A stretch of DNA of 64,000 nucleotides, taken from contig OZ241350.1 in NCBI GenBank assembly GCA_965200095.1, forward strand, positions 2,790,001-2,854,000, written 5' to 3'. The notes beneath the pieces are model-generated. The model saw nothing but the letters and a program-made list of their open reading frames with translations, was not told where the DNA came from and did no database searches. The stretch comes from JANQOH01 sp965200095. Its GTDB lineage: Bacteria; Pseudomonadota; Alphaproteobacteria; UBA7887. Shown here piece after piece: positions 54,309-63,314 of this stretch; the first letter of the stretch is position 1, and the number at the start of each line of letters is the position of its first letter. The position numbers were made by a program, and so were the translations under genes.

Positions 54309-54611
54309 CGCCGTTCCAGGTTCGTTCCCCCGACACGACATGCGGACCGTAAAACCGCACAAACCCCGCCATTGCCCCGGTAAATCGAATACCGCGGGAT
54401 TGGTGTCGTTATGGCGCCGGCCGTTGCCCCCGGAAACGACCGGTGTCCCGCAGGGTCGATCGTGTAAAGAAGTCGAGAGGCCGCATCGCTCTTCGTCATT
54501 CCCGCGAAAGAGCGGGTGAAGAAATAGAACAGCGTTACAAGTACTCGTCATTCCCGCGAAAGCGGGAATCCGGAGGCGGCCGTCCGCAACAGATTCCCGC
54601 TTTCGCGGGAA
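54309..54611. other. Spacer with first hairpin units after the lipoprotein gene
   Basis: The first ~170 bases have no recognisable feature. From about 54492 hairpin sequences begin. These are a half unit running into AGCGGGTGAAGAAATAG and a short double-hairpin unit (about 54545-54616) with only a ~25-base spacer. No gene is supported; short frames here are translations of the repeat. Confidence 0.5.
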
Positions 54612-55766
54612 TGACGAAGAGTAGAGGCGTCTCGCGACTTTTCGCGCCCGCCTTCGAGCGCGTAAAGAAACCCAAAGTCTCTCACTGCAATGGTCGGAGC
54701 ACGGAAAAAAACGGCGCCGTGGGAGACGACAACCCTCCGGCAATACTTTGTCGTTCCCTCGAAAGAGCGTGTGAAGAAATCGGACAGATTTACAAATACT
54801 CGTCATTCCCGCGAAAGCGGGAATCCGTTGCGGCGTTTTCCGTAAGGACACCGGGCCGACATTGCGGACGGCCGCCTCCGAATTCCCGCTTTCGCGGGAA
54901 TGACGAAGAGTAGTAGCGTCTCGCGACTTTTCGCGCCCGCCCTCGAGCGTGTAAAGAAATCCAACGTCTCTCACTGCGATGGCCGGAGCACCGAAAAAAA
55001 CGGCGCCGTGGGAGACGACAACCCTCCGGCAATACTTCGTCATTCCCGCGAAAGAGCGTGTGAAGAAATCGGGCAGATTTACAAATACTCGTCATTCCCG
55101 CGAAAGCGGGAATCCGTTGCGGCGTTTTCCGTAAGAACACCGGGCCGACATTGCGGACGGCCGCCTCCGGATTCCTGCTTTCGCGGGAATGACGAAGAGT
55201 AGTAGCGTCTCGCGACTTTTCGCGCCCGCCTTCGAGCGTGTAAAGAAATTCAACGTCTCTCACTGCAATGGTCGGAGCACCGGAAAAAACGGCACCGTGG
55301 GAGACGACAACCCTCCGGCAATACTTCGTCATTCCCGCGAAAGAGCGTGTGAAGAAATCGGGCAGATTTACAAATACTCGTCATTCCCGCGAAAGCGGGA
55401 ATCCGTTGCGGCGTTTTCCGTAAGAACACCGGGCCGACATTGCGGACGGCCGCCTCCGGATTCCCGCTTTCGCGGGAATGACGAAGAGTATTAGCGTCTC
55501 GCGACTTTTCGCGCCCGCCTTCGAGCGTGTAAAGAAATCCAACGTCTCTCACTGCGATGGTCGGAGCACCGAAAAAAACGGCGCCGTGGGAGACGACAAC
55601 CCTCCGGCAATACTTCGTCGTTCCCTCGAAAGAGCGTGTGAAGAAATCGGACAGATTTACAAATACTCGTCATTCCCGCGAAAGCGGGAATCCGTTGCGG
55701 CGTTTCCGCAAAGAAAAACGGGCCGATATAGCGGACGGCCGCCTCCGGATTCCCGCTTTCGCGGGA
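54612..55766. repeat. Tandem array: four copies of a 289-bp unit
   Basis: Copies begin at 54612, 54900, 55189 and 55478, spaced 288, 289 and 289 bases. Each holds a ~105-base double-hairpin unit (54801-54905, 55090-55194, 55379-55483, 55668-55772, exactly 289 apart). It also holds a half-hairpin running into GAGCGTGTGAAGAAATCGG, and a ~120-base stretch with CGTGGGAGACGACAACCCTC. Copies differ by only a few bases. The open frames inside are repeat translations, not genes. There is no CRISPR character. Confidence 0.85.
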
Positions 55767-56032
55767 ATGACGAGTATTATTCAGTGGTTATTGTCTTTTA
55801 CAATGCCGTTACTTCGGCGATCCGGCTGTCACGATCGGAGACGCCCGATTTCTTCGCACGCTCTTTCGCGGGAAAGAGGGAGAGAGGGCGGATTTTCGTA
55901 ATTTCATCATGCCTCGTTATGCTTCGCCGGCGAGTTCGGGCGCTTCGTTGCCATGCGAACCGAAACGGTGCACGAAGGCGTACTCGAAATCGCGATACGA
56001 CATCGTTATCTCCCGACTACGACAAGCCCCGC
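55767..56032. other. Repeat remnant before livF
   Basis: The stretch continues with TATTATTCAGTGGTTATTG and a half-hairpin (TTTCTTCGCACGCTCTTTCG). It then has a truncated copy of the element-end sequence seen at 44976 (TCGTTATGCTTCGCCGGCGAG). The last ~100 bases before the livF stop hold no recognisable feature. Confidence 0.5.
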
Positions 56033-56728
56033 CTACACTTCCAGCCATTCGCGCCGCACCCGGTCATTGGCCTTGAACTCGTCCGCCGTGCCCTCGAACA
56101 CGATGCGGCCGTGGCCCATTACGTAGATGCGGTGCGAAATGTCCAGCGCGATAGCCAATTTCTGCTCCACCAGGAGGATCGAGACGCCGCGGCGCGCGAT
56201 CTCGGTCAGCAGGCCGGACACCTGCTCCACCAGTTTCGGCGCCAGGCCCTCGGTCGGTTCGTCGATCATGACGAGGTCGGGGTCGCCCATCAGCGTGCGG
56301 CACATGGTGAGCATCTGCTGTTCGCCGCCGGAAATCACCGACCCCAGGGCGTCGGCGCGCTCGCGAAGGTTGGGGAACATGTCATACATGTCGTCGATGG
56401 ACCAGCGGCCCTTCGCGCGCATGTCCTTTATGCCTAGGATCAGGTTCTGGCGCACCGTCAGCGTGGGAAAAATGTTGCGGTTCTCAGGCACGTAGCCGAC
56501 TCCGCGGCGGGCGATCTCGTGAGTCTTGCGGCCGTCTATGCGCTCCCCCTTGAAGGTAATCGCGCCGGCGGGCGCGACCTCGCCGGTGATGGCCTTGAGC
56601 GTCGTGGAGCGGCCGACGCCGTTGCGGCCCAGCAGACTCACGATCTCGCCCGCGCCCACGTCGAAACTCACGCCTTGGAGGATGTGGCTCTTGCCGTAAT
56701 ATGCGTGCAGGTCGCGCACTTCGAGCAT
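56033..56728 (-). CDS. livF: Branched-chain amino-acid ABC transporter ATPase LivF, Walker A Lys replaced by Arg
   Basis: The 231-residue product is LivF-like: HAYYGKSHILQGVSFDVG, signature ISGGEQQMLTMCRTLM, Walker B PDLVMIDEPTEGLAP, and switch ILLVEQKLA. The P-loop reads GRNGVGRSTT, so the invariant Lys is Arg (codon cgc). The rest of the fold is intact, and the same variant is, as far as I recall, seen in other proteobacterial LivF proteins. It energises uptake with LivG. Start and LivG stop share one base (TGATG). Confidence 0.9.
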   Translation of the reverse strand: MLEVRDLHAYYGKSHILQGVSFDVGAGEIVSLLGRNGVGRSTTLKAITGEVAPAGAITFKGERIDGRKTHEIARRGVGYVPENRNIFPTLTVRQNLILGIKDMRAKGRWSIDDMYDMFPNLRERADALGSVISGGEQQMLTMCRTLMGDPDLVMIDEPTEGLAPKLVEQVSGLLTEIARRGVSILLVEQKLAIALDISHRIYVMGHGRIVFEGTADEFKANDRVRREWLEV

Positions 56729-57477
56729 CAGGCCGCCTCCGTGCCGAGATAGGCCTCGCGCACCGCCGCCGAGGCGCGGATCTCCGCCGGCGCGCCGGTG
56801 GCGACGATCTCCCCGTAGACCAGCACCGAAATGCGGTCGGCCAGATCGAACACCACCCCCATGTCGTGTTCGACGATGACCAGGGTCTTGCCCTCGGAAA
56901 TGCGGCGGATCAGCGCCACCGCCTGTTCGATTTCGGAATGGCTCATCCCGGCGGTGGGTTCGTCGAGCAGGATCGTCTCCGCGCCGCCGGCGATGGCGAT
57001 GCCCAGTTCGAGGGCGCGCTGGTCGGCGTAGGACAGGAGCCCGGCCGGCAAGCGCCGTTTCTCCCACAGGCCGGTCTGGCGCAGGATGCTTTCGGCGCGT
57101 TCGCTCACGTCGCGCAGGCGCGCCACGAGTTTCCACCAGGCGTAGCCGTGGCCGAGGGCGAACAGCGCGCCGCAGCGGATATTGTCCAGCACGCTCATGC
57201 GCGCGAAGATGTTGGTAACCTGGAACGACCGCGAAAGGCCCATGCGGGCGATGGCGAACGGAGTCTTGCCGGCGATGCTCTCGCCGTGGAGACGGATGTC
57301 GCCCGCCGACGGGGGGAACTTGCCGCTGATCAGGTTGTAGAGGGTGGACTTGCCGGCGCCGTTGGGGCCGATGATCGCGTGGCGCTCGCCCCCGGCGATC
57401 TCCAGGTCGACGCCGCGGATAATCTCCGCCTTGCCGAAACTCTTGCGGACGGCGGCAAGGGTCAGCGCCGCGGTCAT
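56728..57477 (-). CDS. livG: Branched-chain amino-acid ABC transporter ATPase LivG
   Basis: The 249-residue product has a normal P-loop (GPNGAGKST), the LivG-type insert (LSRSFQVTNIFARMSVLDNI), signature LLSYADQRALELGIA, Walker B AETILLDEPTAGMS, and switch LVIVEHDM. With a LivF that has an altered P-loop, LivG may provide the fully competent ATP site. The ATG at 57477 overlaps the livM stop (ATGA). Confidence 0.93.
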   Translation of the reverse strand: MTAALTLAAVRKSFGKAEIIRGVDLEIAGGERHAIIGPNGAGKSTLYNLISGKFPPSAGDIRLHGESIAGKTPFAIARMGLSRSFQVTNIFARMSVLDNIRCGALFALGHGYAWWKLVARLRDVSERAESILRQTGLWEKRRLPAGLLSYADQRALELGIAIAGGAETILLDEPTAGMSHSEIEQAVALIRRISEGKTLVIVEHDMGVVFDLADRISVLVYGEIVATGAPAEIRASAAVREAYLGTEAA

Positions 57478-58760
57478 GCGCCGGGCCTCGCGCGCGCCGC
57501 GGCGACGGCGTCGTTCCACGCCGCGGCGGCGGGCGGGAAGCTGCGTTTCACGGCGAAGGCGCCGCCCGCGGCGAGAGCGGCGAAAAACGCCCACGCCGCC
57601 ACGCCGCCGGGGTCCACCGCGACCCCGAACAGCGCCAGTTCGGTCTCGGTGCTCAGGCGCGAGCTCAGGAAATAGAGCATTTCGATAAGGCCGATGAAGC
57701 CGAGCGCGGCGGCCGTCAGGGAAACGAGGAAAAAAGCGTAGGGGAGGACGAGCGGCGCGACGAGGCGGGCGCCGGCGCGCCAGACCGGCCCGTGCATGGC
57801 GACCAGCCCCGCAAGGCCGGCGGGAAAGAACATGATCACGGCGACGAACACGACGCCGAGATACAGCACCCACGCCTCGGTTATGTCGGTCAGCGTGCTC
57901 TGCAGGAAATAGAGCAGCACGGTGCCGAGGATCGGCCCGGCGAAATTGGCCACGCCGCCGATATAGACCATGAACAGCACCAGCCCCGACTGGATGATGC
58001 TCACCTGTTCGAAGCCGACATGCTCGATGTTGACGGCGTGCAGCGCGCCGGCGATACCGGCGAAGAAGGAGGACAGCGAAAAGGCGAGCCACCTTATGCG
58101 CTGACTCGAATAGCCGACGAACTCGACGCGTTCGGGGTTGTCGCGCACGGCGTTGGACAGGCGCCCGAAGGGGGTGCGGGTGAGGAGGAACATCGCGAGG
58201 ACGCACAGGAAGCACCAGGCGGCGATCAGGTAATAGACCTCGACGCTGGGGCCGAAGGTGGCGCCGAAAGCGTCTTCGCCGATCACGCGGTCGGTCTGAA
58301 TGCCGTCCTCGCCGTTGAAGATGGCGACGAGCACCAGGGTGAGCGCCGTGACCATCTCGCCGAAGCCGAGCGAGATCATGGCGAAGGTGGTGCCCGCCCG
58401 CCGCGTCGAGACGTAGCCGATGAGGACCCCGAAGAACAGGCCGACGAGACCGCCGAGCAGCGGGACGAGGCTCACCGGCACATACGGGACCTCGCCGTCG
58501 TGAATGAAGTTCAGGTAGTGGACGGTGAAATAGCCGGCGAGGCCGAAATAGATCGCATGGCCGAAGGACAGCATCCCGCCCTGGCCGAGGAGCATGTTGT
58601 AGGCGAGGGCGAAGACGATCAGCAGCCCCATCTGGCTCATCATGGTGAGCGCGAAGCCCGACGGGAAAAGCGTCGGCATCGCCGCGAGCGCGACGGCGAA
58701 GGCGACCCAGGGCCCCAGGCCGGCGAGGCGCGCGGCGATGCCCGGTCCGGTCGTATTCAT
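57474..58760 (-). CDS. livM: Branched-chain amino-acid ABC permease LivM
   Basis: The 428-residue permease has about ten hydrophobic segments. It carries the LivM marks ALAYNMLLGQGGMLSFGHA near residue 50 and AVRDNPERVEFVGYSSQRIR near residue 210. A C-terminal extension of ~100 residues (after FFPAGLAGLVAMHGP) contains two further hydrophobic segments and is longer than in E. coli LivM. It forms the channel with LivH. The ATG at 58760 overlaps the livH stop. Confidence 0.92.
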   Translation of the reverse strand: MNTTGPGIAARLAGLGPWVAFAVALAAMPTLFPSGFALTMMSQMGLLIVFALAYNMLLGQGGMLSFGHAIYFGLAGYFTVHYLNFIHDGEVPYVPVSLVPLLGGLVGLFFGVLIGYVSTRRAGTTFAMISLGFGEMVTALTLVLVAIFNGEDGIQTDRVIGEDAFGATFGPSVEVYYLIAAWCFLCVLAMFLLTRTPFGRLSNAVRDNPERVEFVGYSSQRIRWLAFSLSSFFAGIAGALHAVNIEHVGFEQVSIIQSGLVLFMVYIGGVANFAGPILGTVLLYFLQSTLTDITEAWVLYLGVVFVAVIMFFPAGLAGLVAMHGPVWRAGARLVAPLVLPYAFFLVSLTAAALGFIGLIEMLYFLSSRLSTETELALFGVAVDPGGVAAWAFFAALAAGGAFAVKRSFPPAAAAWNDAVAAARARPGA

Positions 58761-59704
58761 ACGTCGCGGGTCCCGAACAGCCCGCGCGGCTTGAAGACAA
58801 GCATGAGCACGAGCAGCAGATACGGCAGGACCGGCGCGACCTGGGCGGTGGTGATGCGGGTGAAGTCGCGCAGCAGCCCGGCCGCGTCGACCTCGACGCC
58901 GAGGGCGAGGAACAGGCCGCCGACGCCGTAGTCGTAGAAGATGGCGAGGCGGGTGACGACGCCGATGATGAGCGCCGCGGCCAGGGCGCCGCCCAGCGAG
59001 CCGAGACCGCCGATGACGATGACCACGAAAACGATGGGCCCCAGCTGGATGGCCATCGCCGGCTCGGTGCCGAGCACATTGCCGCCGACGACGCCGGCGA
59101 CGCCCGCGAGCGCGCAGCCGAAGCCGAAGGTCCACATGAAGATGCGCGGCACATCGTGGCCGAGCGCGGCGACATGCGTCGGGTCGGACACCGCCGCGCG
59201 GATGATCAGCCCGATGCGCGTCCAGGTGAGCAGCGCGAACAGGGCGACGAAGATGGCCACCGACACCGCCAGCATGAACACCCGGTAGATCGAATAGTCG
59301 AAGCCCTGCCAGGTGAACAGCGCGCCGGTCATCGCCTCGGGGATCTCGTAGGGCACGGGCACCCGCCCCCACACCATCTGCACGAGTTCCTCGATGACGT
59401 AAGCGATGCCGAAGGTGAACAGCAGTTCGGCGACGTGCCCGTAGCGGTGGACCGGCCGCAGGCCCCAGCGTTCGACGGCGGCGCCGACGACGCCGACGAC
59501 GACGGGCGCGAACAGCAGCGCCGCCCAGAACGACAGGCCGACGCTGATCTGATAAGCGAAATAGGCGCCCAGCATGAAGAAACTCGCGTGGGCGAAATTG
59601 AGCACGCCCATCATGCTGAAGATCAGCGTCAGCCCGCTCGCCAGCAGGAACAGCAACATGCCGTAGAGCACGCCGTTGAACAGCGCGAAAACGAAGCTTT
59701 CCAT
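58757..59704 (-). CDS. livH: Branched-chain amino-acid ABC permease LivH
   Basis: The 315-residue permease has ~eight hydrophobic segments. Family marks include NGVLYGMLLFLLASGLTLIF and MGVLNFAHASFFMLGAY at the start, ..ERWGLRPVHRYGH.. near residue 80, and ..VVIGGLGSLGGALAAALIIG.. near residue 230. It is the first permease after the binding-protein gene, so the operon order is binding protein, livH, livM, livG, livF. Confidence 0.93.
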   Translation of the reverse strand: MESFVFALFNGVLYGMLLFLLASGLTLIFSMMGVLNFAHASFFMLGAYFAYQISVGLSFWAALLFAPVVVGVVGAAVERWGLRPVHRYGHVAELLFTFGIAYVIEELVQMVWGRVPVPYEIPEAMTGALFTWQGFDYSIYRVFMLAVSVAIFVALFALLTWTRIGLIIRAAVSDPTHVAALGHDVPRIFMWTFGFGCALAGVAGVVGGNVLGTEPAMAIQLGPIVFVVIVIGGLGSLGGALAAALIIGVVTRLAIFYDYGVGGLFLALGVEVDAAGLLRDFTRITTAQVAPVLPYLLLVLMLVFKPRGLFGTRDV

Positions 59705-59752
59705 GCGCTCTCCGCGTTCCGGCCCGCCGGCGCCGGGGCGCCCGGGAAGGGG

Positions 59753-61030
59753 TCAGACGGGGCGCTTCATTTCGCAGGTGGTGGGCTGCTCCACGTCGGT
59801 TGCCTGAACCCACCCGTCGGTGGCGAAGGCGACGCCGTAATCGTCGCCGTCGTAGATCATGGGGCGGGGGATGTCCTGCGACATGCTGCTGATGACCATC
59901 GGGAAGACGATCTGATGGTCGGCGGCGCGCATGGCGACGGGGCCCGCCGGCCCGTCCCGCGTCATGCCTTCGAGGGCCAGGGCGACCTGAACGGGGTCGT
60001 CGCTGCCCGCCTTGTCGAGCGCCGCGGCGAAGAATTCCATCACCCACACCATGCGGTCGGCATAGACGCTCTTGCCGGACTGGGCGCGCCAGCGGTCGTA
60101 GGTCGCGAGGGTGTCGGCGGGCTGGGAGTCGTAGAGCGCGTCGTTTTCGTGCATTTCGGTGATCTGTTTCAGGCGCACCGCCAGGCCGTCCTTGCCGCCG
60201 ATGCCGGCGACGGAGCTCGGCAGACCGCCGTAGATGGTGTAGAAGGGCGCGTCGAGATTGGCTTCCGCCGCGGCCTTGACGAAGCGCACGAGGTCCGGCC
60301 CCCAATTGCCGGTGAGCACGGTGTCGGCGCCCGCCGCCTTGATCTTGGCGACGTAGGGCGTGAAATCGAGCACCTTGCCGAAGGGCACGATGAGTTCGTC
60401 GCCGACGAGTTCGACCTGCGGCGCGCGCTCCGCCAGCATGCGTTGCGCCGCCGCCTGGAACGATTGTCCGTAGGCGTAGTTCTGGTTCAGCATGTAGAGT
60501 CTGGAGACCGACGGGTCGCGGCCGATCTGGGTGGCCAGCGCCGCCACCTTCATGTCGACATTGGCGTCGAAGCGGAAGTGCCAGAAGGAGCAGAGCTCGT
60601 TGGTGAAGGCGGTGGTCACCGCCGAATGGTTGAGGAAGAGGATGGCCTGCTCGGGGTTGCGGCGGTTGTGGCGGTCGAGGAACTTGATGATGTTGAGCGC
60701 GTGATTGGAGCCGACCCCCTGGCTGACGAAGCGGAGGCCGTCGTCGATCGCCCTGCGCAATTGCTGGGTGGTCTTTTCGGCGTTCATGGCGTTGTCGAGG
60801 GGCACGATCTCGATATGGCGTCCGCCGAGCACGCCGCCGCGCGCGTTGACCTCGCCGGCGAAGAACTCGAAGATTTCGAGCGTGTCGCGCCCCACGGCGG
60901 CGATCGGGCCGGAGAAGGGCTCGATCAGGCCGAGCTTGACCGTGTCCTCGCCGCGCGCCGAAAACGCCGCAACGGACAGGGCCGCCGCGGCCAGCGCGAT
61001 GGCGATCCGCGCAAATCTACCCGTGATCAT
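59753..61030 (-). CDS. ABC transporter substrate-binding protein (Leu/Ile/Val-type)
   Basis: The 425-residue product has a Sec signal (RIAIALAAAALSVAAFSARG) and the type I periplasmic binding fold. It opens TVKLGLIEPFSGPIAAVGRD and has ..RHIEIVPLDNAMNAEKTTQQ.., ..VSQGVGSNHALNI.. and ..YVAKIKAAGADTVLTGNWG... It delivers the substrate to LivHM. Homologues bind branched-chain amino acids but also amides, urea or aromatic acids, so substrate identity is open. The ATG at 61030 follows a GGAGGAGAGG ribosome site. Confidence 0.88.
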   Translation of the reverse strand: MITGRFARIAIALAAAALSVAAFSARGEDTVKLGLIEPFSGPIAAVGRDTLEIFEFFAGEVNARGGVLGGRHIEIVPLDNAMNAEKTTQQLRRAIDDGLRFVSQGVGSNHALNIIKFLDRHNRRNPEQAILFLNHSAVTTAFTNELCSFWHFRFDANVDMKVAALATQIGRDPSVSRLYMLNQNYAYGQSFQAAAQRMLAERAPQVELVGDELIVPFGKVLDFTPYVAKIKAAGADTVLTGNWGPDLVRFVKAAAEANLDAPFYTIYGGLPSSVAGIGGKDGLAVRLKQITEMHENDALYDSQPADTLATYDRWRAQSGKSVYADRMVWVMEFFAAALDKAGSDDPVQVALALEGMTRDGPAGPVAMRAADHQIVFPMVISSMSQDIPRPMIYDGDDYGVAFATDGWVQATDVEQPTTCEMKRPV

Positions 61031-61150
61031 CGTCCTCTCCTCCCGTTCGAGTGCTGTTTCGCCCGCCGATCCGGCCCTGAGAGAAAACCACACCGCGCCG
61101 CGCGCTTCAAGGCGGCGCTTCGGCGCCGCCTCGGCGCCGCCGCGGCGGAG

Positions 61151-61942
61151 TCACCGGAGCGCGAGATCGACGATGACGGGGGCGTGATCCGAGGGACGCG
61201 GCCAGCCGCGCGCGGCGCGCAGCACTTCCGCGCCGGCGAGGCGCGGGCCGAGCGCGGGGGTGGCCCACACATGGTCGAGGCGGCGCCCGCGGTCGCTCTT
61301 CGACCAGTCGCGGGCGCGGTAGCTCCACCAGGTGAAGAGCTTCTCTTCGGGCGGGACGAAGCGTCGGACCGCGTCGGTCCAGTTCCGCGAGGCTTGCAGC
61401 GCCTCGAGGGCGGCGACCTCGACAGGGGTATGGCTGACGACGCCCAGCAATTGCCGGTGCGACCAGACATCGGTCTCCAGCGGCGCTATGTTCAGGTCGC
61501 CGACGAGCAGCTGGCGGGCGTCCCGGCATTCGTCGCGGAACCAGGCGGTCATTTCGGCGAGCATCCCCAATTTGTGCGCGAATTTGGGGTTCGCGTCGGC
61601 GTCGGGGACGTCGCCGCCGGCCGGCACGTAGAAATTATGCAGCGTCACGCCGCCGGGCAGGCGGGCCGACACATGGCGGGCTTCCCGCTTGTTCCACCAG
61701 TCGCGGCGCTTCGGGGCGGCGAGCGGCAGGCGGCTCGCCACCGCCACCCCGTGATAGCCCTTCTGCCCGTAGACCAGCCGGTGCGGGTAGCCGAGCTCGT
61801 CGAACAGGGCGTGGGGGAAGGCGTCCTCGGCGGCCTTGATCTCCTGCAGGCAGAGGACATCGGGGGCGCGCTCGGCGACGAGACGCGCCAGGGAGTCGGC
61901 GCGCAGGCGCACCGAATTCACGTTCCACGTCGCGATGCGCAT
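61151..61942 (-). CDS. xth: Exodeoxyribonuclease III
   Basis: The 263-residue product begins MRIATWNVNSVRLRADSLA and has LCLQEIKAAEDAFP with the metal-binding Glu, the GQKGYHGVAVAS segment, LLVGDLNIAP and the C-terminal RRLDHVWAT with PSDHAPVIVDL. It is an AP endonuclease of the ExoIII/Xth class acting in base-excision repair. The ATG at 61942 is the conserved start; it lies 17 bases after pyrE on the same strand. Confidence 0.95.
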   Translation of the reverse strand: MRIATWNVNSVRLRADSLARLVAERAPDVLCLQEIKAAEDAFPHALFDELGYPHRLVYGQKGYHGVAVASRLPLAAPKRRDWWNKREARHVSARLPGGVTLHNFYVPAGGDVPDADANPKFAHKLGMLAEMTAWFRDECRDARQLLVGDLNIAPLETDVWSHRQLLGVVSHTPVEVAALEALQASRNWTDAVRRFVPPEEKLFTWWSYRARDWSKSDRGRRLDHVWATPALGPRLAGAEVLRAARGWPRPSDHAPVIVDLALR

Positions 61943-61959
61943 CGTCGCGCTCCCCGCCG

Positions 61960-62538
61960 TCAACCGTCGCAGGCGTCGCCGAGGTCGAAATCCCCGGCGT
62001 CGAGGATTGCGATCAGTTCCAGACCTTCGCGCGCGAGGGCCTGGCGCGCGCCCTGAAGGCGGTCGACGACGGTGATCACGCGCCCGACGCGGCCGCCGGC
62101 GGCGCGGACGGCGTTCACGGCCTGCATGGCGGACCCGCCGGTGGTGGTGACATCCTCGACCACGGCGACACGGGCGCCGGCGGGGATGTCGCGTTCGACG
62201 AGTCGCTGCGTGCCGTGCTCCTTGGCGGCCTTGCGGACGCAGAACCCTTCGAGGGGGCGGCCGCGCTGTCCGCTGCGCAACACCGCGGCGGCGACGACGG
62301 GGACGGCGCCCATTTCCAGCCCGGCCACGAAGCGCGGTGGCGGAGCGCCCAGCGCGTCAAGAACGAGATCGGCGATCAGGGCGGCGCCTTCCGGGTGGAA
62401 GGTGGTCTGTTTCATGTCGAAGTAGAAGCGGCTCACAGCGCCCGAGACGAGTTTTGTCTCTCGGCCCAGGATGAGCGATTTCGCGGCCACGAGATCGCGC
62501 AGGGCGCGGCGGCGGTCGGCGGCGGTTTCGGCGGGCAT
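61960..62538 (-). CDS. pyrE: Orotate phosphoribosyltransferase
   Basis: The 192-residue product has SLILGRETKLVSGAVSRFYF at the start, ..GLEMGAVPVVAAAV.. in the middle, and the PRPP loop VAVVEDVTTTGGSAMQAV near residue 125. It joins orotate to PRPP to give OMP in pyrimidine synthesis. The ATG at 62538 starts MPAETAADRRRALRD. Upstream lies a 200-base gap and then the restriction-modification genes on the same strand. Confidence 0.94.
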   Translation of the reverse strand: MPAETAADRRRALRDLVAAKSLILGRETKLVSGAVSRFYFDMKQTTFHPEGAALIADLVLDALGAPPPRFVAGLEMGAVPVVAAAVLRSGQRGRPLEGFCVRKAAKEHGTQRLVERDIPAGARVAVVEDVTTTGGSAMQAVNAVRAAGGRVGRVITVVDRLQGARQALAREGLELIAILDAGDFDLGDACDG

Positions 62539-62741
62539 GGCGCCTCCGTCGGGTTCGGTCGCGCCGCCATCATACCCGCTGCCGCGCGCGCGGCGATCCG
62601 CCGACACACAGGCAGTCGGTCGCGACGGCATGGGCGCCGTTTCCCGGGAGCGCCGGCGTCCCGCCGGCCCGCGCGCACAGCGCGCGACGGTTATGGCCGC
62701 GGCGGCAAACGGATTGCGGCCCCGCGTCGCAACCTTCGTCC

Positions 62742-63314
62742 TTACCCCAACGGCTTCTGGCCGGTTATACGGCTTATCAGTTGGACGGCGCTCGACAGGT
62801 TTCCGCCCCATTCGTTCAGCCATGCGGGAACGCGGTCGGGCTTCACGCTCAACCATGCGGTGTCCCTGCCGCCGCTTCCGCCGTGTTGCGACCCCATTCC
62901 CTCGGCGCCGCCGGCCCAACTTTCCAGTATCGCTCTCTTGGGCAGTATCCAGCAATGCGCGTCGAACGGGCCGATGCCGAGGCAGACCGCAAAGTCGTAA
63001 TTCTGGTCGCGCAGCTGCTGAAATTTATACAAGCCGGTTTTCCAAAGCATGCTCATTTTTATTTCGGCGCGCTTGCCGCCGATGAGTCGGTCCGCCTCCG
63101 CGTCCGGGGATCGGGCGATGTCGAAGCCCTTGCACGCCAGCCAGCCGGAAATCAGCTTTTCGCCGATAGCGCCTTTCGTTTTCGACGGCTTCGCCCTTAT
63201 CCAGTCGAAGGGACTCCCTTGCCACGAAGCGTCATCCGGCGTCGGGTAATCCGGTTGCAGCTCTTGAGAAAAGGTCGCCAGAATCTTGACTTCGGGGTCG
63301 CGGATCGACGGCAT
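62742..63314 (-). CDS. Putative type II restriction endonuclease (PD-(D/E)XK)
   Basis: The 190-residue product has GAIGEKLISGWLACKGFDIA near residue 50, then Asp75 (AEADRLIGG) and Glu84-Ile-Lys86 (KRAEIKMSM), the D...ExK catalytic plan. YKFQQLRDQNYDFAVCLG follows, a strand-helix typical of restriction enzymes with this fold. The ATG at 63314 has a GGAGAGG site, and the ATG at 63326 is the alternative. It overlaps the 3' end of an upstream methyltransferase gene by about 80 bases, so the two form a restriction-modification unit. The recognition sequence is unknown. Confidence 0.78.
   Translation of the reverse strand: MPSIRDPEVKILATFSQELQPDYPTPDDASWQGSPFDWIRAKPSKTKGAIGEKLISGWLACKGFDIARSPDAEADRLIGGKRAEIKMSMLWKTGLYKFQQLRDQNYDFAVCLGIGPFDAHCWILPKRAILESWAGGAEGMGSQHGGSGGRDTAWLSVKPDRVPAWLNEWGGNLSSAVQLISRITGQKPLG

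Noticed and set aside
54612..55766. Open frames of ~100 codons in both directions within the 289-bp array, with recurring peptides such as SSFPRKRES
   Set aside because: They are translations of the palindromic repeat in several frames; the same peptides arise wherever the repeat occurs, without ribosome sites or family similarity.
56033..56728. livF as a pseudogene because of the altered Walker A
   Set aside because: The frame, all other ABC motifs and the overlapping operon structure are intact, so a natural variant is more likely than decay.
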